A DNA stretch of 6,543 bases from Deltaproteobacteria bacterium RBG_13_49_15 (GTDB lineage: Bacteria; Desulfobacterota; Desulfobacteria; Desulfobacterales; UBA2156). Shown one piece after another: positions 1-6,543 of this stretch (its first letter is position 1; every line of letters begins with the position of its first letter). The stretch covers positions 4,317 through 10,859 of the forward strand of contig MGQD01000022.1 in NCBI GenBank assembly GCA_001797695.1, given 5' to 3'. A program made the position numbers and the translations under genes. The notes under the pieces are model-generated. The model searched no databases. It was given only the letters and a program-made list of their open reading frames with translations, and was not told the DNA's origin.

Positions 1-783
1 TCCATAAATCATATTGACGGGCGCCGTATGATGATATTTTCTCTGGGAGCCCCAGTAATTCTGAAGCATGGACATGTCCAGGTACCAGCTTGAAACCGGC
101 TTCCGCCGGGCTTCAATAGCTTTGACGGCGGACTGGCCAAACGACACCGGCGACAGACCTGGAGGGCATGAGATGCATTTCTGGGTTCCACTGTATGCGA
201 TGTCGATCTTCATCCGGTCGATCGATATATCCATCCCACCCAGGGATGTCACGCAATCGACTAAAAATAAGGCACCAATTTCTTTGGCGATAGCGGCCAG
301 ATCCTCCAGGGGTTGACACACGCCGGTGGATGTTTCGGCATGCACTACGGCGAGGACTTTGGGGCGGCAATCCCGGACCTGTTGCCGGACCGACTCCGGA
401 TCGATTGCCCTTCCCCATTGGCCGTCGATGCGGATGAGTTTGCCGCCGATCCGATTCACGATATCGGCCATCCGGGTGCCGAAGATCCCGTTGATGCATA
501 CCATTACTTCGTCGCCGGGTTCCACCAGATTGACCAAACAGGTTTCCATGCCGGCGCTTCCGGTCCCGGAGACCGGGATGGTCAATCGATTTTGAGTCTG
601 AAACAGGTATCTCAGCAGTTCCTGAGTTTCATCCATGATCGTTAAAAAATAGGGATCGAGATGCCCGATGCACGGGGCAGCCATGGCCTGTAAGGTCCTT
701 GCCGGAACCGAACTCGGGCCGGGCCCCATGAGTATCCGTTCGCCGGGAGCAAGGTCTTTAAACCGTTCCGATTGAATATCCAT
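1..783 (-). CDS. Class V PLP aminotransferase, alanine/serine-glyoxylate type (3' end cut by window edge)
   Basis: Seen: an open frame on the minus strand runs from ATG at 783-781 to the left edge without a stop, giving 261 residues. An AAAGGA ribosome site (791-796) lies 7 nt before the ATG. Family hallmarks are an N-terminal MGPGPSSVP (19-27), GHLDP (40-44), the PLP-phosphate loop SGTGSAGMET (72-81), HAETSTGV (148-155), the cofactor-ring aspartate in LVDCVTSLGG (174-183), the Schiff-base lysine K202 in SGTQKCISCPPG (198-209), and YHHTAP (250-255). These match the family of alanine-glyoxylate, serine-glyoxylate and serine-pyruvate transaminases, soluble PLP enzymes that move an amino group from alanine or serine to glyoxylate or pyruvate. 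Family members are usually about 360-390 residues, so roughly 100-130 C-terminal residues, including the small domain, lie outside the window. Substrate choice cannot be settled from this fragment; ureidoglycine-glyoxylate transaminase belongs to the same family. It is transcribed divergently from the aconitase gene. Confidence 0.92.
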   Translation of the reverse strand, partial: MDIQSERFKDLAPGERILMGPGPSSVPARTLQAMAAPCIGHLDPYFLTIMDETQELLRYLFQTQNRLTIPVSGTGSAGMETCLVNLVEPGDEVMVCINGIFGTRMADIVNRIGGKLIRIDGQWGRAIDPESVRQQVRDCRPKVLAVVHAETSTGVCQPLEDLAAIAKEIGALFLVDCVTSLGGMDISIDRMKIDIAYSGTQKCISCPPGLSPVSFGQSAVKAIEARRKPVSSWYLDMSMLQNYWGSQRKYHHTAPVNMIYG

Positions 784-811
784 TTTGGAATCCTTTAAGG
801 CGATAAATGGA

Positions 812-840
812 TCTATATTTATTCCCCAACCTGTGGTAAA
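812..840 (-). promoter_or_regulatory. Candidate sigma70-like promoter for the aminotransferase gene
   Basis: Read on the minus strand, TTTACC (840-835) and TATAGA (817-812) are separated by exactly 17 nt, each matching the -35 and -10 consensus at 4 of 6 positions. A start of transcription near 805 would leave a short leader of about 20 nt containing the AAAGGA ribosome site. Position and spacing are good, but hexamers of this quality also arise by chance, so this is inference. Confidence 0.45.
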
Positions 841-927
841 AGATCCTTCATTCACTGCATTCAGGTTGTAGCACAAAACCATACAGAAGCTCTTGGCGAG
901 TGTCAAGGGTCGGCATCGGAGAGGAGA

Positions 928-955
928 TTGGCGTTAACAGACGACGGGGTATATG
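928..955 (+). promoter_or_regulatory. Weak candidate promoter for the aconitase/kor transcript
   Basis: TTGGCG (928-933) and TATATG (950-955) are 16 nt apart, each 4 of 6 to the sigma70 consensus. Transcription would begin near 962, giving a leader of about 60 nt before the aconitase start chosen at 1022. If real, it would also exclude the upstream ATG at 953 as a start codon, because that ATG lies inside the -10 element. The rest of 784-1021 shows no RNA gene, strong hairpin or convincing operator. Confidence 0.3.
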
Positions 956-1012
956 GTTTTTGTTTGGAGAGGCGATGGCGCCGCCGATTTACTTCTGCTT
1001 AGCGTCGGATAT

Positions 1013-1017
1013 GGAGG
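1013..1017 (+). promoter_or_regulatory. Ribosome binding site deciding the aconitase start
   Basis: GGAGG lies 4 nt before ATG 1022. The in-frame ATG at 953 has no comparable site, only a short G run, and its extra 23 residues are hydrophobic and unlike any aconitase N-terminus. A further in-frame ATG at 1040 has an AGAGG (1030-1034) 5 nt upstream and remains a possible alternative; it would shorten the protein by 6 residues. Confidence 0.65.
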
Positions 1018-1021
1018 AAAA

Positions 1022-3769
1022 ATGAAAAAAGAGGATTTCATGAGGGAAATCCTTGTGGGTCGCCGTAAACTGACCATCTTTGACATCCGGTTGCTGGAAA
1101 AAAAGGGGATTGCAAGAATTCAAAAGCTCCCGTTTTCAATCAAAATACTGGTAGAAAACCTATTAAGAAAATTGGATGGAAACGTGGTCAGGGAGGCGGA
1201 TCTGCTAAATATCGCCGGATGGAAAGGGCGATATGACACGCCGGTTGAGATCCCGTTTCATCCATCCAGAGTGCTTATGCAGGACTTCACCGGAGTCCCT
1301 GCAATTGTGGACCTTGCCGCCATGCGGGATGCGGTCAGGGACTTAAAAAAGGATCCTGATTTGGTCAACCCCCTGGTCCCCACGGAACTTGTCATCGACC
1401 ATTCGGTTCAGGTGGATTATTTCGGAACATTAAACGCCATTCATCAAAATGTGGCCAAAGAGTATGAACGGAACCGCGAGCGGTATGCATTTCTCAAATG
1501 GGCGCAAAAAAGCTTCCGAAACTTGAAAGTAGTCCCCCCCAATTCCGGAATTTGCCATCAGGTCAATCTGGAATACCTGGGAAGAGTGGTGATGACGGAA
1601 AAATACAAACTACAAACAATCGCTTATCCCGACACTCTGGTGGGGACCGACTCTCATACCACAATGATCAACGGAATCGGCGTATTGGGGTGGGGGGTTG
1701 GCGGCATCGAGGCTGAGGGGGTCATGCTGGGACAGCCATATTATATGACCATTCCAGAGGTCATCGGTGTCAGGCTGCTTGGCATGCTGAAGGAAGGTGT
1801 GACGGCGACGGATCTGGTGCTGATGATCACCGAGCTTTTAAGGAAAAAGGGCGTGGTCGATGCGTTCGTGGAATATTTCGGTCCGGGGATCAAAACGCTG
1901 ACGGTGCCGGAGCGGGCGACCATTGCCAACATGACCCCGGAAAGCGGCGCCACGGTCAGTTTTTTTCCTATCGACGAAAAAACCATTGATTACCTTATGC
2001 TCACCAATCGCGCGGAGAAGGCCGGGGTTGCGGAGGCGTATTCCAGAGAGTTGGGCCTTTTTTATGTTGAGGCCGATACACCGGATTACACGGAAGTCCT
2101 TGAGATCGACCTGTCTTCGGTGCGACGGTCGGTGGCCGGGCCGTCGAGGCCCCAGGATCGAATCGAGATCGCTGATTTAAAGCGCACGTTTGCCGGTATT
2201 CTGGGATGTCGATACGACCGGGATACGGATCTTGCGCAACTGTCTCACTTCCATCATGAATCAGGGACCCAAACTGTGCGGGCATCCACGTGTCGGCCCG
2301 TCAGCCGGCGAATGCACGAGGTGGACCTGAATGGAAAGAAAGATCGTATCGGGGATGGAAGCATCGTCATTGCCGCCATAACCTCATGCACCAACACCTC
2401 CAATCCGGATCTTCTTGTGGGCGCCGGCCTGCTCGCTAAAAAGGCGGTTGAAAGGGGGCTTCGAGTTCCTCCTTCGGTAAAAACATCCCTGGTTCCAGGT
2501 TCAAAAGTGGTGAAACTATACCTGGACGATTCCGGCTTAATGCCCTATCTCGAAGCGCTCGGTTTTCATGTGGCGGGATTCGGGTGCACGACCTGTATCG
2601 GAAACAGCGGCCCCTTGCATGCTGAAATCGAGAAGGTGATATCAGACCAAGATTTGACCGTGGCAGCGATTCTTTCAGGAAACCGGAACTTTGAAGCCCG
2701 GATTCATCAGAGCGTCAGAGCCAATTTTCTGGCATCTCCCATGCTGGTGGTCGGCTTCGCCATTGCCGGAAGGATCGACATAGACATGACTACAGAGCCG
2801 GTTGGAGTCGATCCGAACGGGAATCCGGTTTATCTGGACGAAATCTGGCCCGGCAAGGATGAAGTCAGGGAAATCGTGGGAAAAAATCTGAAGCGGGTTT
2901 TTTATAAAAAAGAGTACGGGCGTATTTTCGAGGGTGACGAATTTTGGAAAACTCTTGATGTGAAGGAAAGCAAGACTTACCTTTGGGACAACGAATCCAC
3001 ATATATTAAAAAACCCCCCTACTTTGAAGATTTTACCCTTCGGCCCGGTTCTCCGTCGGATCTGAAAAAAGGAAGAGCCCTGGTTTGGGCCGGTGAGTCG
3101 GTGACTACCGACCACATTTCGCCTGCCGGAGCCATTCCGGAAGCCTATCCTGCCGGACGGTACTTGAAAGAGGAAAACGTAAAGCCGTCGGATTTCAATT
3201 CCTACGGCGCCCGGAGAGGCAATCACGAAGTTATGGTTCGGGGAACGTTTGGAAATATCCGGCTTAAAAACCGTCTGGCCAGCCCGAAAGAAGGGGGGTA
3301 CACGACCAAATATCCTGAAAAAGCACAGATGTTTATCTTCGAAGCTTCACAGGCGTATCAAAGGGAGGGAGTGCCGCTCTTGGTTCTTGCGGGGAAGGAA
3401 TACGGAACCGGCTCATCAAGGGACTGGGCTGCCAAGGGGATATCCCTTCTGGGGGTCAGGGCGGTTATAGCGAGGTCTTATGAACGGATCCATCGGAGCA
3501 ATCTCGTCGGAACGGGCGTCCTTCCATTGATGTTTCTGGAAAATGAAACCCCGGAAAAGATCGGACTCGATGGATCTGAAGAATATTATATTTCCGATAT
3601 TAAAGAAATGAAGCCAAGGAAAAGACTTACGGTTAAAGCGATAAAAGAAGACGGAAAGGAAATACGGTTTGAAACCATAGCGCGCCTCGATACGGTTGTA
3701 GAGGTCGAGTATTTTTTAAACAGAGGCATCCTTCCCTTCGTATTGAGAAAAATCTTAACTAAAACATGA
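1022..3769 (+). CDS. acnA: Aconitate hydratase, AcnA/IRP1 type
   Basis: This enzyme isomerises citrate and isocitrate through cis-aconitate in the cytoplasm, using a [4Fe-4S] cluster. From ATG 1022 the protein has 915 residues. The three cluster cysteines are C456 (in TSCTNT), C522 and C525 (in GCTTC); the 66- and 3-residue spacings equal those of IRP1 as I recall it. Other hallmarks are VLMQDFTGVPAIVDLAAMRD near the N-terminus, DSHTTM (D210-H212), SLVPGSKVV, GNRNFEAR followed by VRANFLASP, and the C-terminal swivel domain with FNSYGARRGNHEVMVRGTF and YGTGSSRDWAAKG, where S799 and R800 are the expected active-site pair. The order (domains 1-3, linker, domain 4) is that of AcnA, not AcnB. It is some 25 residues longer than E. 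coli AcnA or IRP1, apparently because of an enlarged linker just before TSCTNT (about residues 394-433). GNRNFEAR differs from the commoner FEGR. The korD gene follows 58 nt downstream with no terminator-like hairpin, so co-transcription is plausible. Confidence 0.97.
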   Translation: MKKEDFMREILVGRRKLTIFDIRLLEKKGIARIQKLPFSIKILVENLLRKLDGNVVREADLLNIAGWKGRYDTPVEIPFHPSRVLMQDFTGVPAIVDLAAMRDAVRDLKKDPDLVNPLVPTELVIDHSVQVDYFGTLNAIHQNVAKEYERNRERYAFLKWAQKSFRNLKVVPPNSGICHQVNLEYLGRVVMTEKYKLQTIAYPDTLVGTDSHTTMINGIGVLGWGVGGIEAEGVMLGQPYYMTIPEVIGVRLLGMLKEGVTATDLVLMITELLRKKGVVDAFVEYFGPGIKTLTVPERATIANMTPESGATVSFFPIDEKTIDYLMLTNRAEKAGVAEAYSRELGLFYVEADTPDYTEVLEIDLSSVRRSVAGPSRPQDRIEIADLKRTFAGILGCRYDRDTDLAQLSHFHHESGTQTVRASTCRPVSRRMHEVDLNGKKDRIGDGSIVIAAITSCTNTSNPDLLVGAGLLAKKAVERGLRVPPSVKTSLVPGSKVVKLYLDDSGLMPYLEALGFHVAGFGCTTCIGNSGPLHAEIEKVISDQDLTVAAILSGNRNFEARIHQSVRANFLASPMLVVGFAIAGRIDIDMTTEPVGVDPNGNPVYLDEIWPGKDEVREIVGKNLKRVFYKKEYGRIFEGDEFWKTLDVKESKTYLWDNESTYIKKPPYFEDFTLRPGSPSDLKKGRALVWAGESVTTDHISPAGAIPEAYPAGRYLKEENVKPSDFNSYGARRGNHEVMVRGTFGNIRLKNRLASPKEGGYTTKYPEKAQMFIFEASQAYQREGVPLLVLAGKEYGTGSSRDWAAKGISLLGVRAVIARSYERIHRSNLVGTGVLPLMFLENETPEKIGLDGSEEYYISDIKEMKPRKRLTVKAIKEDGKEIRFETIARLDTVVEVEYFLNRGILPFVLRKILTKT

Positions 3770-3827
3770 AAAATGGCCGGGTCCGCAGGACGGGGTTTGA
3801 TACGCAGAAAACGGTGAAAGGGTATAT

Positions 3828-4031
3828 ATGGCCAAGCCAAAACTAAAAGAGCATGTCATTAATTTAGACTGGTGCAAAGGGTGCGGGATTTGCATTGCAT
3901 TTTGCCCAAAAAGCGTTCTAGAGCTCGATGAAAAAGAAAAGGTTGTTGTGGCAAGGGCAAAAGACTGCATCTGCTGCCAGCTTTGCGAACTGAGATGCCC
4001 GGACCTCGCCATTAAAGTCGAGATGGAATAA
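3828..4031 (+). CDS. korD: 2-oxoacid:ferredoxin oxidoreductase delta subunit (2x[4Fe-4S] ferredoxin)
   Basis: This 67-residue protein carries two CxxCxxCxxxCP motifs: C16, C19, C22, C26-P27 and C47, C50, C53, C57-P58. It should therefore hold two [4Fe-4S] clusters. C49 is an extra cysteine inside the second motif. Small ferredoxins of this form, encoded directly before korA, serve as the delta subunit that passes electrons from the catalytic alpha-beta core to soluble ferredoxin. The start is supported by GAAAGGG (3816-3822) 5 nt before the ATG. The stop overlaps the AAGGA ribosome site of korA, whose ATG lies 9 nt beyond the stop codon, so translation of the two is probably linked. The protein alone could pass for a free ferredoxin; its assignment as a subunit rests on position and on the family's usual gene order. 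Confidence 0.9.
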   Translation: MAKPKLKEHVINLDWCKGCGICIAFCPKSVLELDEKEKVVVARAKDCICCQLCELRCPDLAIKVEME

Positions 4032-4040
4032 GGATCTGAA

Positions 4041-5189
4041 ATGGAAAAAAAGATTTTATTTCTGCAGGGTAATGAAGCATGCGTGGAGGGGGCGCTATAT
4101 GCCGGCCTGGATTTTTTTGCCGGGTATCCTATCACACCATCAACGGAGATTGCCGAACAGATGTCTTTCAGGCTCCCGAAGATCGGGGGAAAGTTCATTC
4201 AGATGGAGGATGAAATCTCATCCGTGTGCGCCATCATCGGAGCTTCTCTTGCCGGCCATAAGGTGATGACCGCCACCAGCGGGCCCGGCTTCTCCCTGAT
4301 GCAGGAAGCACTGGGATATGCGATCATGACGGAAATTCCATGCGTGATCGTAAATGTACAGCGGGGGGGACCATCCACGGGGCTTCCGACCAGCGTATCT
4401 CAGGGTGATGTGAATCAGGCGAGATGGGGAACCCATGGAGACCATGCCATCATCGCATTGACCGCCTCAAATCATCAGGACGTATTCCTGATGACCGTGG
4501 AAGCGTTCAATCTGGCTGAAACCTACAGAACACCCGTGATTCTACTGTTTGATGAGGTGGTGGCACACATGCGTGAGCGGCTGGTTGTGCCCGAAAAAGA
4601 TGAAGTTTCGCTGGTTCATAGGCTGCGCACATCCGTAAAAGAAGGGGTGGATTACCATCCATATCTGCCCCGGGAAGATGGACGGCTTCCCATGTCGGAC
4701 TTCGGAGGTGTGCACCGGTACAACGTGACGGGGTTGTTCCATGACATGTGGGGATTCCCCTCCAGCAACCCCGGCGTCGTTCAGGGGCTCCTTCGCCATT
4801 TGATGGATAAGATAAATAACAATACCAACCGGATCAACCGATTTAAGAAATATGATTTGGACGATGCGGAAGTGGTTTTGATCTCCTATGGATCGAGCGC
4901 GAGGAGCGCTTTGCATGTGGTTCAAAATCGGCGCCCCAGGGGCGAGCGGTTGGGGCTCCTGGAACTGCAAACTTTATGGCCGTTCCCCTTTGACGTTGTT
5001 CGGGATGTCTGCAGGAATGCCCGATTCGTATTGGTGGTGGAAATGAATATGGGGCAAGCCCTCCAGAGCGTCAAATTGGCGGTTGATGAGCCGGGGAAAG
5101 TATTTCTGGCAAACCGGATAGACGGTTCGTTCATTACACCCACCGATATTCGGAACGTTCTTAGAGTGATTCAGGGAAAGGGGGTATGA
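4041..5189 (+). CDS. korA: 2-oxoglutarate:ferredoxin oxidoreductase alpha subunit
   Basis: This 382-residue subunit forms the catalytic core with KorB, converting 2-oxoglutarate and CoA to succinyl-CoA and CO2 with reduction of ferredoxin, reversibly. The N-terminal half is the pyrimidine-binding domain: GNEACVEGALYAG (10-22), GYPITPSTEIAEQ (28-40), FIQMEDEISSVCAIIGASLAG, TATSGPGFSLMQEALGYA, then QRGGPSTGLPT and QARWGTHGDHAII. The C-terminal half has the transketolase-C-like domain with VLISYGSSARSA, TLWPFPFD and VVEMNMGQALQSV. The GYPITPSTE and RWGTHGDH blocks fit KorA better than PorA or VorB, but substrate class by motif is not absolute, and 2-oxoisovalerate or another 2-oxoacid is possible. 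The gamma domain is not fused; it is encoded separately downstream. AAGGA (4030-4034) lies 6 nt before the ATG. The stretch GLLELQTLWPFP departs slightly from the GLLRP-like form I expect, an observation of unknown weight. Confidence 0.93.
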   Translation: MEKKILFLQGNEACVEGALYAGLDFFAGYPITPSTEIAEQMSFRLPKIGGKFIQMEDEISSVCAIIGASLAGHKVMTATSGPGFSLMQEALGYAIMTEIPCVIVNVQRGGPSTGLPTSVSQGDVNQARWGTHGDHAIIALTASNHQDVFLMTVEAFNLAETYRTPVILLFDEVVAHMRERLVVPEKDEVSLVHRLRTSVKEGVDYHPYLPREDGRLPMSDFGGVHRYNVTGLFHDMWGFPSSNPGVVQGLLRHLMDKINNNTNRINRFKKYDLDDAEVVLISYGSSARSALHVVQNRRPRGERLGLLELQTLWPFPFDVVRDVCRNARFVLVVEMNMGQALQSVKLAVDEPGKVFLANRIDGSFITPTDIRNVLRVIQGKGV

Positions 5190-5193
5190 GAGG

Positions 5194-6015
5194 ATGCCGG
5201 TTAAGGATTATATCAGGGAGCGCTTTTTCCCTCATCTCTGGTGTCCGGGTTGCGGCCACGGGATCGTTTTGAACGCACTAATCCGGGCAATCGAAAAACT
5301 AGGGCTGAGCAAAAACGAGATCGCGATGGTATCCGGGATCGGGTGTTCCTCCCGAATATCGGGGTATGTTGATTTTCATACCTTGCATACCATCCACGGC
5401 CGTGCACTCGCGTTTGCCACCGGCCTTAAACTCGGTTTGCCCTCATTAAACGTCATCGTTCCCATGGGAGACGGAGATGCTCTTGCCATCGGCGGAAACC
5501 ATTTTATTCACGCAGCCCGGCGGAATATCGAGATGACGGCCATCATCATGAACAATCGAATTTACGGCATGACCGGAGGTCAGTACTCCCCGCTGTCCGG
5601 ATACGGAACCATGGCCACAACCGCTCCGTTTTCCAATATCGACCATGATTTCGACGTGGTTGACCTTTCCATTGCAGCAGGAGCTACCTTTGTGGCGCGA
5701 ACCACCACTTTTCATGTTCATCAGTTGATTGATATCCTTCAGCAAGCGATCCTGCATGAGGGCTTTTCAGTGGTGGAGGTCCTTTCCCAATGCCCGACCT
5801 ATTTCGGTCGGAAAAATAAAATGGGAAGCGCTGCAGATATGATGACTCATTATAAAGATCAGACAACACCGATCGGATCCAAAGCCAAGAAGGAAAATCC
5901 GGCTCTGATCGAGCGGGGGGTCTTTGTTCAAAAAGAGATGCCTGAATACTGCAAGGAATATGATAAAATCATCGAACGGGCGATGGGTCGATCAGAGTCG
6001 ACTCCCATCTCATAA
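5194..6015 (+). CDS. korB: 2-oxoglutarate:ferredoxin oxidoreductase beta subunit (TPP-binding)
   Basis: This 273-residue subunit binds thiamine diphosphate and a [4Fe-4S] cluster. The TPP motif starts at GDGD (92-95) and closes at N120-N121, followed by RIYGMTGGQYSP. The expected cluster cysteines are all present: C17 and C20 in WCPGCGHG, C51 in GIGCSS and C200 in QCPTYFGR. Length and C-terminal layout (GRKNKMG, then ERGVF and the acidic tail) are normal for KorB. The ATG is 4 nt beyond the korA stop; the best ribosome site is the purine run AAAGGGGG (5177-5184) inside the end of korA, about 9 nt upstream, so translation is likely coupled. Having its own cysteine set and a paired KorA marks it as part of a complete complex and not a stray TPP enzyme. 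Confidence 0.94.
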   Translation: MPVKDYIRERFFPHLWCPGCGHGIVLNALIRAIEKLGLSKNEIAMVSGIGCSSRISGYVDFHTLHTIHGRALAFATGLKLGLPSLNVIVPMGDGDALAIGGNHFIHAARRNIEMTAIIMNNRIYGMTGGQYSPLSGYGTMATTAPFSNIDHDFDVVDLSIAAGATFVARTTTFHVHQLIDILQQAILHEGFSVVEVLSQCPTYFGRKNKMGSAADMMTHYKDQTTPIGSKAKKENPALIERGVFVQKEMPEYCKEYDKIIERAMGRSESTPIS

Positions 6016-6050
6016 GCTGTAGGTTGAGGAACGGGTCGAGGGGGCGCAGC

Positions 6051-6543
6051 ATGGAACGGTGCAGAATGGTTTTTTCAGGTTCAGGGGGGCAAGGGGTCGT
6101 AACGGCGGCCATCATTCTCGCAGAAGCGGCAGTGCTTTATGAGAATCTCGTAGCTGTTCAGTCTCAGTCGTATGGGCCGGAAGCCAGGGGAGGTGCCACC
6201 CGGTCCGATGTCATCATATGGGATTCCGAAATTTTTTTCCCAAAAGTGACCGAACCGAATGTTCTGGTCTGTTTAACCCAGGAGGCGTACAACCGGTTCT
6301 ATTCCATCATCCGGCCAGGAGGACTACTTATCACCGATACCCGTTATGTGAAAACCCAAAGCAAGGTGGATGCTCAGCAGAAAGAACTGCCGATGTATCA
6401 GGCGGTCATGGAAAGGATCGGAAAACCGATCGTATTCAATATCTGCATGCTGGGCGCCGTAGTGGGGTTGACCGGTATTGTGAAGCCCGAATCGGTCATG
6501 AAAGTTTTGGAGGACCGGATACCGAGCGGCTTTATCAACATCA
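6051..6543 (+). CDS. korC: 2-oxoacid:ferredoxin oxidoreductase gamma subunit (3' end cut by window edge)
   Basis: The frame is open from ATG 6051 to the right edge, giving 164 residues of a family usually about 180-190 long, so only some 15-25 residues are missing. The N-terminal FSGSGGQGVVTA (8-19) is the family's glycine-rich loop, and QSYGPEARGGATRSDV (39-54) is its most conserved block. The middle (VLVCLTQEAYNRF, then RPGGLLITDT) and NICMLGAVVGLTG near the end also fit. This soluble subunit completes the KorABCD complex; in related enzymes the gamma domain packs against alpha and beta and contributes to CoA binding. GAGGGGG (6038-6044) lies 6 nt before the ATG and favours it over the in-frame ATG at 6066. 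The 35-nt gap after korB holds no terminator. The gene is sometimes called korG. Confidence 0.93.
   Translation, partial: MERCRMVFSGSGGQGVVTAAIILAEAAVLYENLVAVQSQSYGPEARGGATRSDVIIWDSEIFFPKVTEPNVLVCLTQEAYNRFYSIIRPGGLLITDTRYVKTQSKVDAQQKELPMYQAVMERIGKPIVFNICMLGAVVGLTGIVKPESVMKVLEDRIPSGFINI

Larger units (their letters stand above)
3828..6543 (+). other. korDABC operon (continues past the right edge)
   Basis: Four same-strand genes with gaps of 9, 4 and 35 nt, each with its own purine-rich ribosome site, form one transcription unit encoding all four subunits of a ferredoxin-dependent 2-oxoacid oxidoreductase. No terminator-like hairpin followed by a T run is visible between acnA and korD (3770-3827) or inside the cluster, so acnA may be the first gene of the same unit. 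That extension is inference from spacing only. Confidence 0.8.

Noticed and set aside
113..499. 128-codon minus-strand frame, and overlapping plus-strand frames at 68-645, within the aminotransferase region
   Set aside because: The aminotransferase frame explains this stretch with many conserved motifs; the others are arginine- and proline-rich shadows without motifs.
827..868. Inverted repeat CAACCTG (827-833) / CAGGTTG (862-868) in the divergent intergenic region, possible operator
   Set aside because: Only 7 bp per arm with a 28-nt gap; about one such pair is expected by chance in a region this long. It overlaps the spacer of the leftward promoter candidate, so it might be revisited if conserved.
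1687..1721. G-rich run (GGGG, GGGGGG and GGGGG tracts) resembling a G-quadruplex
   Set aside because: Only three tracts of three or more G are present, and the sequence encodes the conserved GWGVGGIEAE block of aconitase, so protein constraint explains it.
2675..3226. 183-codon open frame on the minus strand opposite aconitase
   Set aside because: It lies wholly within the conserved aconitase coding sequence, shows no family motif, and is a shadow of that gene.
3781..3791. GTCC-GCA-GGAC hairpin between acnA and korD as a terminator
   Set aside because: The stem is only 4 bp, cannot be extended, and no T run follows.
3773..3817. 14-codon reading frame (ATG 3773 to TGA 3817) between acnA and korD
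   Set aside because: Too short, with no ribosome site of its own and no recognisable content.
3797..3828. TTGATA ... TATATA as a separate promoter for korD
   Set aside because: The spacer is 20 nt and the -10 element would overlap the start codon, placing the transcript start inside the gene and losing the ribosome site.
1..6543. Search for CRISPR arrays, tRNA or rRNA genes, insertion sequences, phage genes or defence genes
   Set aside because: No regularly spaced repeats, tRNA-like folds, transposase motifs or terminal inverted repeats were seen; nearly all of the window is accounted for by metabolic genes.

Overview
The window looks like chromosomal DNA from an anaerobic bacterium, most plausibly a member of the Desulfobacterota (sulfate-reducing or syntrophic 'deltaproteobacterial' type). 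This is an inference from two things: a four-subunit ferredoxin-dependent 2-oxoacid oxidoreductase, an oxygen-sensitive enzyme class, lying beside an AcnA-type aconitase, and the overall protein flavour. No rRNA or other taxonomic marker is present. Base composition and codon use look even across the genes, and I see no sign of recent transfer or mobile DNA.

Layout. Positions 1-783 (minus strand) hold the N-terminal two-thirds of a PLP-dependent class V aminotransferase of the alanine/serine-glyoxylate type, cut by the left edge. Positions 784-1021 are a divergent intergenic region with a reasonable sigma70-like promoter for the aminotransferase and a weaker candidate for the rightward genes. 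Positions 1022-3769 (plus) encode a complete AcnA/IRP1-type aconitase. After a 58-nt gap comes a tight cluster: a small 2x[4Fe-4S] ferredoxin subunit (korD, 3828-4031), the alpha subunit (korA, 4041-5189), the TPP-binding beta subunit (korB, 5194-6015) and the gamma subunit (korC, from 6051, cut by the right edge). The cluster order is D-A-B-C.

How they work together. Aconitase interconverts citrate and isocitrate. The Kor complex interconverts 2-oxoglutarate + CoA + oxidised ferredoxin with succinyl-CoA + CO2 + reduced ferredoxin. Together they are two of the three steps between citrate and succinyl-CoA; isocitrate dehydrogenase is not in the window. No terminator separates acn from korD, so one rightward transcript is plausible. 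This suggests a ferredoxin-linked TCA arm that could run oxidatively, for complete substrate oxidation or glutamate precursor supply, or reductively. The sequence does not decide the direction. The divergent aminotransferase joins amino acids to glyoxylate or pyruvate, but its tie to the TCA genes is only positional.

The window is essentially ordinary central metabolism. I found no new system; the points worth a second look are modest and listed as such.
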